A stretch of DNA of 6,906 nt from CAVHXA01 sp963639765 (GCA_963639765.1 CAVHXA010000088.1:1-6906), one strand, 5' to 3'. Positions 1-6,007 are shown, numbered from the stretch's first letter. Notes: generated from the letters alone by a model not told the origin. Translations and numbers: made by a program.

Positions 1-3000
1 AGCTCGCTCAGCTCCGCCGCGCTGACGGGCAGGTTGGGCGCGTAGAAGTAGCAGTGCTGCTCCACGCTGGCGCAGTTTTCGTTCCTGAGCAGAGCCTGCC
101 GTATGACATCGACCGGGATGTACCACAGCTCGGCGTGAATTTCGTCGTAGCTCATCGGCTGCTGGGATTCGCGCATCAGGCGGTTCACCTCGAAATCCGG
201 GTTGGGCGTGCGATCCGAGCGGCAGATATATTTCCCGGCGCGGGCAAATTCGCCGTAGCAGTTCTCGTCGAGCAGCTTCGCCATGATGACCTGATCGTAG
301 ACCTGAAGCCGGGACGAGAGCTGCTCCCGATACTTTTCAAACAGCTCCGAGTAATAGACGCAGGTCGCACCCTTTTTGCCGAAGGTCTCCGCGACATCGG
401 AGAGTATGTCGTCGATCAGATCGTTCTGCTGCGCCGCATCGCGCATGTAGAGGCGATCGCCCTGCAATGTGCCGATCTTGCGCAGCGTGGCCGACAGCGC
501 GTCATCGCTCTGCGCGACATCTGCGCCGTAGCGCTCCCGATAGAAGTTCTTGAAGCGGTTTCTGTCGATGCTGCTGCCGGGGCGGTAGCCGTCCGCAAAG
601 TCCTCGCGCAGCACGGTCGCGTAGCGCTGCAGCGTCTCATCGTCGGAGTCTGCGGCAGAATCGCCGCCGCGGAACTGTATGTATTTTTTGAATGCGAGGA
701 GATCTATGCGCGCCTCACGGTCGGCAAAGTCCGGGTTGACGCTCAGCTGCTCCAGTATGCGCGTCAGGCGCGCCGCGCTGCGGATGGAGAAGATCGAGCG
801 GTACTCCAGCTGATGCTTGAGCAGGTAGTCGCCGATATCCGCCACGCAGTCGGCATTTTTCGGCACGGCCGGCTCGGGCACGCCGTTTTTGCGCTGCCAC
901 GCCTCGAACTCAAGCCGTCCACGCCTGCGGTCGGTGCTCGGCGGCAGGGGACGCTCGGGCGGCTGAGGCCTGATTGCGGGCCTCGGCGGCACGACTTTGA
1001 TCGGCTCGGGCTTCGGCGGTTCGGGTCTCTTCGGCGCATCCGTCTTGGGCAGCCCCGGTCTGGCGCTGTCCAGGAAGTTCTCGTATACCCCCTCGGCCTT
1101 TTTGATATTGGCCTTGCGCAGCTTCTCGAGCGATGTATAGGCCGTCAGGCCCTCCACCCGTCTCCATATGCTGCGCAGCAGCATGCTGCTCTGAACGGTA
1201 TAGATCGAGCCGTTGAGAATGTCCTTGCCCCTGAGAAGCAGATCAAGCTCGTCCAGATACTGGGCGTAGGCCTTGTAGGCTTTGGGCGCGTAGCTGTTGT
1301 CTTTCATCCATTGGATAAAGTCCTCGCGCAGATTGTCCGCGCTGCCGTTGCCGTTTTTCTCCTCCAGAAAAAACCTGTACTGGCGCACGCCGTCCTCGCA
1401 TTCCTGTCGGCGCAGGGCGTGCATCCCGGTAAACGCGGGCGCGGCGGTGATCCTGTCCCACACGGCGCTCAGTTCCGCGGTATCCGAGATCGCATAGAAG
1501 GATTTTGCCGCGAGTTTATTTTCCGTGGCGAGGCGGTCGACCTTGTCCACACCGTCCGCGTAGCGCAGGTAGTCCGAGGGCACGTAGCGCTTGTCCCTCA
1601 TCCACTTGATAAAGTCGTCGTGCAGATTGACTTCCTCCGCAGGCCTGGGCGGCTCGGGTTTGATCGCGGGCTTCGGAGGCTCGGCTTTGATCGGTTCGAG
1701 CATGATCGCGGGCTTGGGCGGCTCGGGCTGCTTCGGCTCTGTAGCGTCCAGGAAGCGCCGGTAGTGCTTCACGGCGGTATCAAAACCGTGCCTGTGCGCG
1801 CTGTGGATGCGGGAATAAGCCTGGGAAGCGGTGAACTTCGCCCATGCCTCGTCCAGCGCGGCGCTGTCCGCAATCTCAAAGAGAGAGCCGCTCTTCAGGA
1901 GGAATTCGAGATCGTCTATGGCTCTGGGATAGGCCATATAGTCCTTGGGCAGATAGTTGTTGTTCTGCATCCAGCGGATAAAATCCTTGCGCAGGTTTTT
2001 TTTCGGCGCTTCGACCGTTTCGGGCTTCGGCGGTTCGGCTTTGATCGGCTCGGGCTTCGGGGGTTCGGCTTTGATCGGCACGGGCTTCGTCTTTTTCCTG
2101 AACTCGATATACTTGTTGAAACGGGTCATGCTCAGGTTTTTGCTCAGACGGTAATCAGTGAAAGAGGGATCCTTCGTGAGCTTCTCCCATATTCGCTGCA
2201 GCTCGGCGGCATCATCGATGTCAAAGAGCGACACGGCGCTTACGCTGCGGTCGAAGGCAAAGTCGTCCGCATCCGACACGACACGGAGATAGCCGTCAAT
2301 CGTGGAGCTGAGATAGCCCTGATGTTTGAGCCATGCGGCATAGTCCCCGCGGCCTTGCGTCTTCGGCTCGGGCTCTTCGATGGCCTCGCGGTCATCCGTG
2401 TAGACGGGGGGCATGACGGCCTCGGGCTCCTCGTCGATAACCTCGGGTTCCTCGTCGACGATTTCAGGTTCCTCCTCGGTGATTTCGGGTTCCTCGTCGA
2501 CGATTTCGGGTTCCTCCTCGATGATCTCGGGTTCCTCGTCGGTGATTTCGGGCTCTTCCCCGATGATCTCGGGCTCCTCCTCGGTGATCTCGGGTTCCTC
2601 CCCGATAACTTCAGGTTTATCTTCCTCGGTTATTTCCGCTTCTTCTTGCGGCGCGTCAGGGGACAGGCGGACGCTGTGCGTATCCTCCTGTATCCACCAT
2701 GTGGGCTTGTTCTGCGAGATTTTGCAGCCCAGCCACTTGAACTGTATGTCCACACCCGCCTCGGCGAGGGGCCTGAGCGTTTCCGCCAGTTCCAGACCGC
2801 CCATGATCCACAGGCAACCCATCATGTCGCGATAGTCGGCGTATTCGATACCCTTCCGCTGCAGATAGGCAATGACGGGATCGGACGATGTTTCAATGAC
2901 AGGCTTGGGCTCGGGCTTTGTTTCAACCACAGGCTTTGTTTCAACCACAGGCTTCGCTTCAACCGCGGGCTTGGGTTCGGGCTTTGCTTCGGTCACGGGC

Positions 3001-3737
3001 TTCGGCTCGGGCTCAGGCTTCACTTCGCTCGGAGATTTTTGGGTATAGCGTATCACGACATTTTCGTAATCCACGCGGCAGATATCCATCATCGTGCGAA
3101 GATTGCGCACCAGAACGGTTGCGCTGTGATTGAGCTCGACATAGCAATTGTATGCCAGCTTTTCGGGGCGGGTGAGCTGTTTGGATGCGGCCTCATCGAA
3201 GACCGGCGGCATGTGCTCAAAGGCGAGCGGGTAATCCTCACAGAGGCAGCGGGCGACATTGGCATAAACTTTGCTCCAGTGCGTGTCGCTGACATCTTCG
3301 CCGAAATACGATGCGTATACGGGGGTGGTAAAGGCAAAGCTTTGGCCGTCACTGTTCGCAAAGTCCACCGTAAGGACCGCCTGCGCGGACGCGGAAACGG
3401 CCTCGGCGGCAGGCTTCGGCGGTTCGGTTTTCGTGACGGCCTCGGCATCACGCTTTGCGGCACTCTCTTTGACATACCTGTGGAAGAGCTGCACCGCGTT
3501 CGTGATGGCACGCATATTCTTCTTGTGCGTAACACGGAAGAAAGCGTCGGCGGTGATCATGGAGACCAGTTTGGCGCTCACGGTGGGGTCGTCGATGTCC
3601 CAGAGCTCATCCGTGACGATCTTTTTCTTCCGCGCATAGGCCTCTATATCCGGATAAGCCAAAAAGCAGTCCGACAGACGCTGACCGCCGATGGTGTTTC
3701 CGAGCCAATCCGCAAAATACTCACGCTTCGTTTTCAA
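1..3737 (-). CDS. Large modular repeat protein of unknown function, C-terminus beyond the window
   Basis: The frame is open for 1,245 codons and leaves the window on the left. The start is TTG at 3737-3735: GGAGG lies 6 nt upstream, an in-frame TAA is at 3759-3761, no ATG or GTG lies between, and the first internal ATG (residue 60) would cut a module in half. Layout by residue: helical module 1 (1-93); alpha/beta-like domain (119-231) with the motif YVELNHSA; KP/EP-rich linker (240-283); compact domain (287-352) with GCLWIMGG and KPTWW; acidic heptads (377-439); helical modules 2-6 (463-547, 581-667, 704-796, 802-894, 942-1023) separated by PPKPEPIK-type linkers; winged-helix-like segments from 1038 on. 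I see no signal peptide or membrane segment, so it is probably cytoplasmic. The modules loosely recall the SAM-like core-binding fold of tyrosine integrases, and similar domains recur in Clostridia hypothetical and restriction- or helicase-associated proteins. Both statements are from memory. Function is unknown. Confidence 0.9.
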   Translation of the reverse strand, partial: MKTKREYFADWLGNTIGGQRLSDCFLAYPDIEAYARKKKIVTDELWDIDDPTVSAKLVSMITADAFFRVTHKKNMRAITNAVQLFHRYVKESAAKRDAEAVTKTEPPKPAAEAVSASAQAVLTVDFANSDGQSFAFTTPVYASYFGEDVSDTHWSKVYANVARCLCEDYPLAFEHMPPVFDEAASKQLTRPEKLAYNCYVELNHSATVLVRNLRTMMDICRVDYENVVIRYTQKSPSEVKPEPEPKPVTEAKPEPKPAVEAKPVVETKPVVETKPEPKPVIETSSDPVIAYLQRKGIEYADYRDMMGCLWIMGGLELAETLRPLAEAGVDIQFKWLGCKISQNKPTWWIQEDTHSVRLSPDAPQEEAEITEEDKPEVIGEEPEITEEEPEIIGEEPEITDEEPEIIEEEPEIVDEEPEITEEEPEIVDEEPEVIDEEPEAVMPPVYTDDREAIEEPEPKTQGRGDYAAWLKHQGYLSSTIDGYLRVVSDADDFAFDRSVSAVSLFDIDDAAELQRIWEKLTKDPSFTDYRLSKNLSMTRFNKYIEFRKKTKPVPIKAEPPKPEPIKAEPPKPETVEAPKKNLRKDFIRWMQNNNYLPKDYMAYPRAIDDLEFLLKSGSLFEIADSAALDEAWAKFTASQAYSRIHSAHRHGFDTAVKHYRRFLDATEPKQPEPPKPAIMLEPIKAEPPKPAIKPEPPRPAEEVNLHDDFIKWMRDKRYVPSDYLRYADGVDKVDRLATENKLAAKSFYAISDTAELSAVWDRITAAPAFTGMHALRRQECEDGVRQYRFFLEEKNGNGSADNLREDFIQWMKDNSYAPKAYKAYAQYLDELDLLLRGKDILNGSIYTVQSSMLLRSIWRRVEGLTAYTSLEKLRKANIKKAEGVYENFLDSARPGLPKTDAPKRPEPPKPEPIKVVPPRPAIRPQPPERPLPPSTDRRRGRLEFEAWQRKNGVPEPAVPKNADCVADIGDYLLKHQLEYRSIFSIRSAARLTRILEQLSVNPDFADREARIDLLAFKKYIQFRGGDSAADSDDETLQRYATVLREDFADGYRPGSSIDRNRFKNFYRERYGADVAQSDDALSATLRKIGTLQGDRLYMRDAAQQNDLIDDILSDVAETFGKKGATCVYYSELFEKYREQLSSRLQVYDQVIMAKLLDENCYGEFARAGKYICRSDRTPNPDFEVNRLMRESQQPMSYDEIHAELWYIPVDVIRQALLRNENCASVEQHCYFYAPNLPVSAAELSE
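669..914 (-). other. Helical module 6 of the large protein
   Basis: Residues 942-1023 follow the same plan as the other modules: an N-terminal aromatic/Trp motif (FEAWQRKNG), a central hydrophobic strand-like turn (SIFSIRS), a helix with regularly spaced Leu (LTRILEQLS), and a terminal aromatic helix (FKKYIQF). It is the most diverged of the C-terminal copies and is preceded by an Arg/Pro-rich linker. It leads directly into the winged-helix-like region. Confidence 0.6.
1056..1997 (-). repeat. Three closely related tandem helical modules (3, 4 and 5)
   Basis: Modules at residues 581-667, 704-796 and 802-894 each open with the same block: N-L-[RH]-x-D-F-I-x-W-M-x-[ND]-x-x-Y-x-P, then Tyr residues at fixed spacing. 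The DNA encoding this block is clearly similar at 1965-1997, 1597-1628 and 1302-1334. Each copy closes with Y-x-x-F-L (YRRFL, YRFFL, YENFL). Modules 3 and 4 are separated by a Pro/Lys linker of about 36 residues; modules 4 and 5 are nearly contiguous. This looks like intragenic duplication, more recent than the split from modules 1, 2 and 6. Confidence 0.8.
2421..2609 (-). repeat. Nine tandem 21-bp repeats encoding acidic heptads
   Basis: Nine uninterrupted 21-bp units encode residues 377-439, consensus [IV]-x-[DEG]-E-E-P-E. Units differ mostly at the second and third residues and at third codon positions. A degenerate 24-bp unit (2610-2633, residues 369-376, ending DKPE) precedes them in the protein. 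The segment is highly acidic and probably extended or disordered, joining the GCLWIMGG domain to module 2. The copy number may vary between strains. Confidence 0.95.
2889..3020 (-). repeat. Low-complexity KP/EP linker with short tandem repeats
   Basis: Residues 240-283 consist of repeated short words such as KPEPKP, AKPVVE and TKPVVE. At the DNA level an 18-bp word (tttgtttcaaccacaggc on the plus strand) is present as two adjacent copies near 2918-2953, with diverged neighbours on both sides. It is a flexible, charged, Pro-rich tether between two folded domains. Confidence 0.85.
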
Positions 3738-3743
3738 TGCCGA

Positions 3744-3748
3744 CCTCC
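3744..3748 (-). promoter_or_regulatory. Ribosome binding site that fixes the TTG start of the large gene
   Basis: The minus strand reads GGAGG, then six bases, then TTG (3737-3735). It is the only good Shine-Dalgarno sequence in the leader and sits just downstream of an in-frame stop, so it decides the start. Confidence 0.8.
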
Positions 3749-3793
3749 GCCTTTCCGATTACATTCAAACAAAGGAATAATACATCAACTGTC

Positions 3794-3822
3794 ATTATAT
3801 CAAACAAACATATAAAAATCAA
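3794..3822 (-). promoter_or_regulatory. Sigma-A type promoter of the large gene
   Basis: On the minus strand TTGATT (3817-3822) and a perfect TATAAT (3794-3799) are separated by 17 bp. The site lies in an AT-rich 125-bp spacer between two GC-rich genes. Transcription would start near 3787, giving a leader of about 50 nt. The -35 hexamer matches the consensus at four of six bases. Confidence 0.75.
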
Positions 3823-3862
3823 GCATTTTTAATATTTATTTGACTTTGGCAGACGATTTTTG

Positions 3863-4457
3863 TCATTCGAATGTTTCGTTTTTGTTAGGTTCTTCGGGAT
3901 CGGTCATACCATGGTCTTTTTCGCCGCATAACAGCTTTTCCAGCTTGCGCTGCATTTCTTCCGCAGCGAGTTTTGCATCGGCCTGCTGCTGCCGTGCCTC
4001 CGCCTCCAGACCTTCAAACATTTCGTTTTTCGGCTCGGCGGGCTTGTCCGAGACCGCATCGCGTATGAAATCCACGACGTCGGAGGCCTTGTCCTTGAGA
4101 TTATCCACAACGTCCGAGGCTCTGTCCTTGNNNNNNNNNNNNNNNNNNNNNNNNNNNNNNNNNNNCCTCCAGACCTTCAAACATTTCGTTTTTCGGCTCG
4201 GCAGGCTTGTCCGAGACCGCATCGCGTATGAAATCCACAACGTCGGAGGCCTTGTCCTTGAGATTATCCACAACGTCCGAGGCTCTGTCCTTGAGATTAT
4301 CCACAGCGGGCGCGGCCTTGTCCTTGAGGTTGTCCACAACGTCGGAGGCTTTGTCCTTGAAGTTGTCCACGGCGGGCATCGCCTTGTCCTTCCACTCTGC
4401 GGCTTTGTCCCTGATGTTCTCCAGCGCCTCACGCGCCTCATTTTTCAGATTGCTCAT
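3863..4457 (-). CDS. Small LEA/apolipoprotein-like protein of 11-residue repeats, interrupted by an assembly gap
   Basis: The ATG at 4455-4457 has GGGAG (4469-4473) 11 nt upstream; the stop is TGA at 3863-3865. The N-terminal 97 residues are readable to the gap. After the gap the reading frame is shifted by one, but the sequences on both sides of the gap duplicate each other. Removing one copy plus the Ns (163 nt) gives one 143-aa protein. It starts MSNLKNEAREALENIRDKAA, has five consecutive 11-mers at residues 29-83 (pattern [AV]-V-D-N-[FL]-K-D-K-A-S-D), then a Glu/Gln/Ala-rich helix, and ends EEPNKNETFE. It is highly charged, with no signal peptide or membrane segment. Such 11-mers form amphipathic helices in group 3 LEA proteins and apolipoproteins; a role in stress protection or surface binding is inference. 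The exact family is not identified. Confidence 0.8.
4003..4130. repeat. 128-bp direct repeat, left copy, abutting the gap
   Basis: This is 126/128 identical to 4166-4293. Its right end coincides exactly with the start of the N run. The two differences (4040 g versus 4203 a; 4076 g versus 4239 a) are both synonymous third positions in the minus-strand gene (Pro and Val codons). Confidence 0.95.
4131..4165. other. Assembly gap of 35 Ns
   Basis: The run of 35 Ns lies inside the 11-mer repeat gene and is flanked on each side by a copy of the same 128 bp. The pattern fits two contig ends that overlap but were not merged. The true sequence probably has neither the gap nor the second copy. Confidence 0.9.
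4166..4293. repeat. 128-bp direct repeat, right copy, abutting the gap
   Basis: Partner of 4003-4130, offset by 163 bp. Its left end coincides exactly with the end of the N run. Because each copy is bounded by the gap on one side only, terminal contig overlap is more likely than a genuine tandem duplication. Confidence 0.95.
4209..4373 (-). repeat. Five tandem 33-bp repeats encoding 11-residue amphipathic units
   Basis: Five 33-bp units encode residues 29-83 of the small protein. Units 2-4 share VDNLKDKA or VDNLKDRA; the last is degenerate (VVDFIRDAVSD). Val/Leu/Ala fall on one helical face and Asp/Lys on the other. The repeats partly overlap the 128-bp duplication at the gap, which may be why assembly failed here. 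Confidence 0.9.
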
Positions 4458-4490
4458 TTGATGATCATCTCCCGTATTTGATTTATTCCT

Positions 4491-4519
4491 ATTTTAACAT
4501 CTCACGCCTGCTTTTTCAA
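4491..4519 (-). promoter_or_regulatory. Sigma-A type promoter of the 11-mer repeat gene
   Basis: On the minus strand TTGAAA (4514-4519) and TAAAAT (4491-4496) are 17 bp apart, each matching five of six consensus bases. A TG one base upstream of the -10 makes it an extended -10 promoter. Transcription should start near 4484, giving a short leader. It looks strong. Confidence 0.8.
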
Positions 4520-4531
4520 TATGAAATGCAC

Positions 4532-4550
4532 GATTGATTTTACATCAATC
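4532..4550. promoter_or_regulatory. Perfect inverted repeat, candidate operator in the divergent intergenic region
   Basis: GATTGAT and ATCAATC form perfect 7-bp arms around the 5-base spacer tttac. The site is 12 bp upstream of the -35 box of the leftward promoter and about 70 bp upstream of the aldolase start, so one bound dimer could affect both directions. TTTACA inside it might act as a -35 for the aldolase, but I found no well-placed -10. No regulator is encoded in the window. Confidence 0.4.
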
Positions 4551-4604
4551 TGCCGAAATCCTTAACCTTTATATCGGATAATCAGCTTGTACCCGATAAT
4601 GAAC

Positions 4605-4610
4605 AGGAGG
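4605..4610 (+). promoter_or_regulatory. Ribosome binding site that fixes the aldolase start
   Basis: A perfect AGGAGG is followed after nine bases by ATG at 4620. The frame is open further upstream to 4587, but the upstream candidate start has no comparable site, and the protein family begins at about 4620. Confidence 0.85.
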
Positions 4611-4619
4611 CTGAAATAC

Positions 4620-5909
4620 ATGAAATTCGAACTTCTGCATCCGGCAGACCAGCTGGTCATGATCATGGCCCGTATCTATCGCTACGGCATGACGACGACC
4701 TCCGGCGGCAACCTTTCCATCAGGGACGAAAACGGTGATATCTGGATCACGCCCTCGGGCATCGACAAGGGCAGCCTGACCCGTGACGACATCATGCAGG
4801 TCAAGGCGGACGGCACCGTCATCGGCCGCCACACGCCCTCGGTTGAGCTGCCGATCCATCGCAATATCTACAAGCTGCGCCCCGATCTGCACGCCATCGT
4901 GCACGCGCATCCTCCGATACTGGTCGCGTTCTCCCTGGTGCGCCGCGTGCCGGACGTGACCCTCGTGCCCAATGCCGCGCTGGTCTGCGGCAAGGTCGCC
5001 ATGGCCAAATACGGCGTGCCCGGCAGCGAACAGCTGGGCAGGAACATTGCCGAGAAGTTTGCCGAGGGCTTCAACACCGTCCTCATGGAAAACCACGGCG
5101 TCATCTGCGGCGCAAAGGATCTCTACCGCGCGTTCATGTCCTTTGAGACGCTGGAATCCCTCTCCAGGATCGAGCTGGATGCCCTGAAGCTGGGCACGCC
5201 GCGCTCCCTGACCGATGCCCAGATCGAACTGGACAGCTCCAAAGCGCACCCGCCGCTGGATGCCTTCGAGGTGCGTCAGATCTCCAGTGAGGAGCGTGCC
5301 GGCCGCCGCGACCTGTGCGCCCTCATTCACCGCTCCTACGATCAGCGCCTCTTCACCAGCACGCAGGGCACATTCTCCATGCGCCTCTCGGACGGCTCAC
5401 TGCTGATCACGCCCTACATGAAGGACAGGAAATACCTCGAGCCGGAGGACATCGTCCGTGTCAAGAACGGCATGTGCGAGCTCGGCAAGACGCCCAGCCG
5501 CTCGGTGCTGCTGCATCAGCGCATCTACGAGATGCATCCCGAAATCAATTCCGTGATCATCGCCCATCCGCCGGCCATCATGGCCTTTGCCATCACGGGC
5601 GCGGAGTTTGATTCCCGTCTGATCCCCGAGAGCTACATCTCCCTGCGCAACGTCGGCCGCCTGCCCTATGCCTCCAGCACGCTGGATGTGGACGGCACCG
5701 CTGCCATGTTCACCGGCACGCAGCCCGTGATCGTGCAGGACAACCAGTGCGTGATCGTGGTCGGCAACTCCCTGCTCAATGCATTTGACCGTCTGGAGGT
5801 GCTCGAGTACAGCGCCGCCGCCATGATCGCCGCACACGATCTGGGTCAGGTGCAGCTGCTCAGCGAGGAAGAAATCGAAGAGGTCAACAGGGCGTTCCAT
5901 ATAGTGTAA
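4620..5909 (+). CDS. Double-domain class II aldolase/adducin family protein with a degenerate second half
   Basis: This 429-aa protein is about twice the usual 215-230 residues of class II sugar-phosphate aldolases and epimerases (FucA, AraD). It consists of two homologous halves. The first half (about 1-195) has the expected motifs: TSGGN at 27-31, TPSG at 44-47, the metal ligands Glu76 (SVELPIH), His95 and His97 (HAHPP) and His159 (ENHG). It should bind divalent metal, probably zinc, and act on a small phosphorylated sugar or related aldol. The second half (about 215-429) keeps the fold signature (ITP, TPS, AHPP, NAF) but reads Ser295, Ile314 and Gln376 in place of Glu76, His95 and His159; only His316 remains. 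It is therefore probably non-catalytic, structural or regulatory. Ligand numbering is by my own alignment to FucA. The substrate is unknown. Transcription is divergent from the 11-mer repeat gene. Confidence 0.92.
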   Translation: MKFELLHPADQLVMIMARIYRYGMTTTSGGNLSIRDENGDIWITPSGIDKGSLTRDDIMQVKADGTVIGRHTPSVELPIHRNIYKLRPDLHAIVHAHPPILVAFSLVRRVPDVTLVPNAALVCGKVAMAKYGVPGSEQLGRNIAEKFAEGFNTVLMENHGVICGAKDLYRAFMSFETLESLSRIELDALKLGTPRSLTDAQIELDSSKAHPPLDAFEVRQISSEERAGRRDLCALIHRSYDQRLFTSTQGTFSMRLSDGSLLITPYMKDRKYLEPEDIVRVKNGMCELGKTPSRSVLLHQRIYEMHPEINSVIIAHPPAIMAFAITGAEFDSRLIPESYISLRNVGRLPYASSTLDVDGTAAMFTGTQPVIVQDNQCVIVVGNSLLNAFDRLEVLEYSAAAMIAAHDLGQVQLLSEEEIEEVNRAFHIV

Positions 5910-5914
5910 TGACG

Positions 5915-5961
5915 AGGGACCGGGGAAAGAGTGTTTGGGTATGTTCCCTTTCCCGGTCCCT
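5915..5961 (+). terminator. GC-rich hairpin after the aldolase gene, possible weak terminator
   Basis: AGGGACCGGGGAAAG (5915-5929) pairs with CTTTCCCGGTCCCT (5948-5961), leaving one bulged G and an 18-nt loop. It starts six bases after the aldolase stop. There is no clear U-tract after the stem (tgttcgtttccc), so it may be a poor terminator or an RNA-stabilising or attenuating hairpin in front of the acetyltransferase gene. Confidence 0.5.
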
Positions 5962-6007
5962 GTTCGTTTCCCGCTACTGATCCCCGGTCCCTAATCCCTG
6001 ACATTGC

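Larger units (their letters stand above)
3738..3862. other. AT-rich intergenic spacer
   Basis: The spacer between the two minus-strand genes is markedly more AT-rich than its surroundings. Apart from the promoter and ribosome binding site, I see only an A/T-only inverted repeat (3814-3830) that overlaps the -35 box. There is no convincing terminator for the upstream small gene, so some read-through into the large gene is possible. Confidence 0.6.

Noticed and set aside
2421..2609. Regularly spaced repeats that could be mistaken for a CRISPR array
   Set aside because: The 21-bp units are contiguous with no spacers and encode an in-frame protein repeat.
2413..2835. Plus-strand frame encoding a Ser/Gly repeat (SGSSSVI)
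   Set aside because: It is only the antisense reading of the EEPE heptad repeat in another frame.
54..3815. Plus-strand open frame of 1,253 codons
   Set aside because: It is in exact antisense register with the minus-strand gene, which has a good promoter, ribosome binding site, repeated modules and sensible protein domains. The plus-strand product has no ribosome binding site and is rich in Arg/Leu/Phe/Gly low complexity.
3814..3830. Inverted repeat AAAAAT-caagc-ATTTTT
   Set aside because: It contains only A/T pairs and overlaps the -35 box; too weak to call a terminator or operator.
4577..4600. Two GATAAT boxes upstream of the aldolase as -10 elements
   Set aside because: Neither has a recognisable -35 at 16-18 bp, so I do not call a promoter for the aldolase gene.
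4587..4619. Upstream in-frame extension of the aldolase
   Set aside because: The perfect AGGAGG at 4605-4610 lies inside this extension and serves the ATG at 4620; the extra residues are not part of the family.
4569..5900. Long minus-strand frames opposite the aldolase
   Set aside because: They are antisense shadows caused by the same bias toward CTG/CTC leucine codons; the plus-strand product has clear family motifs.
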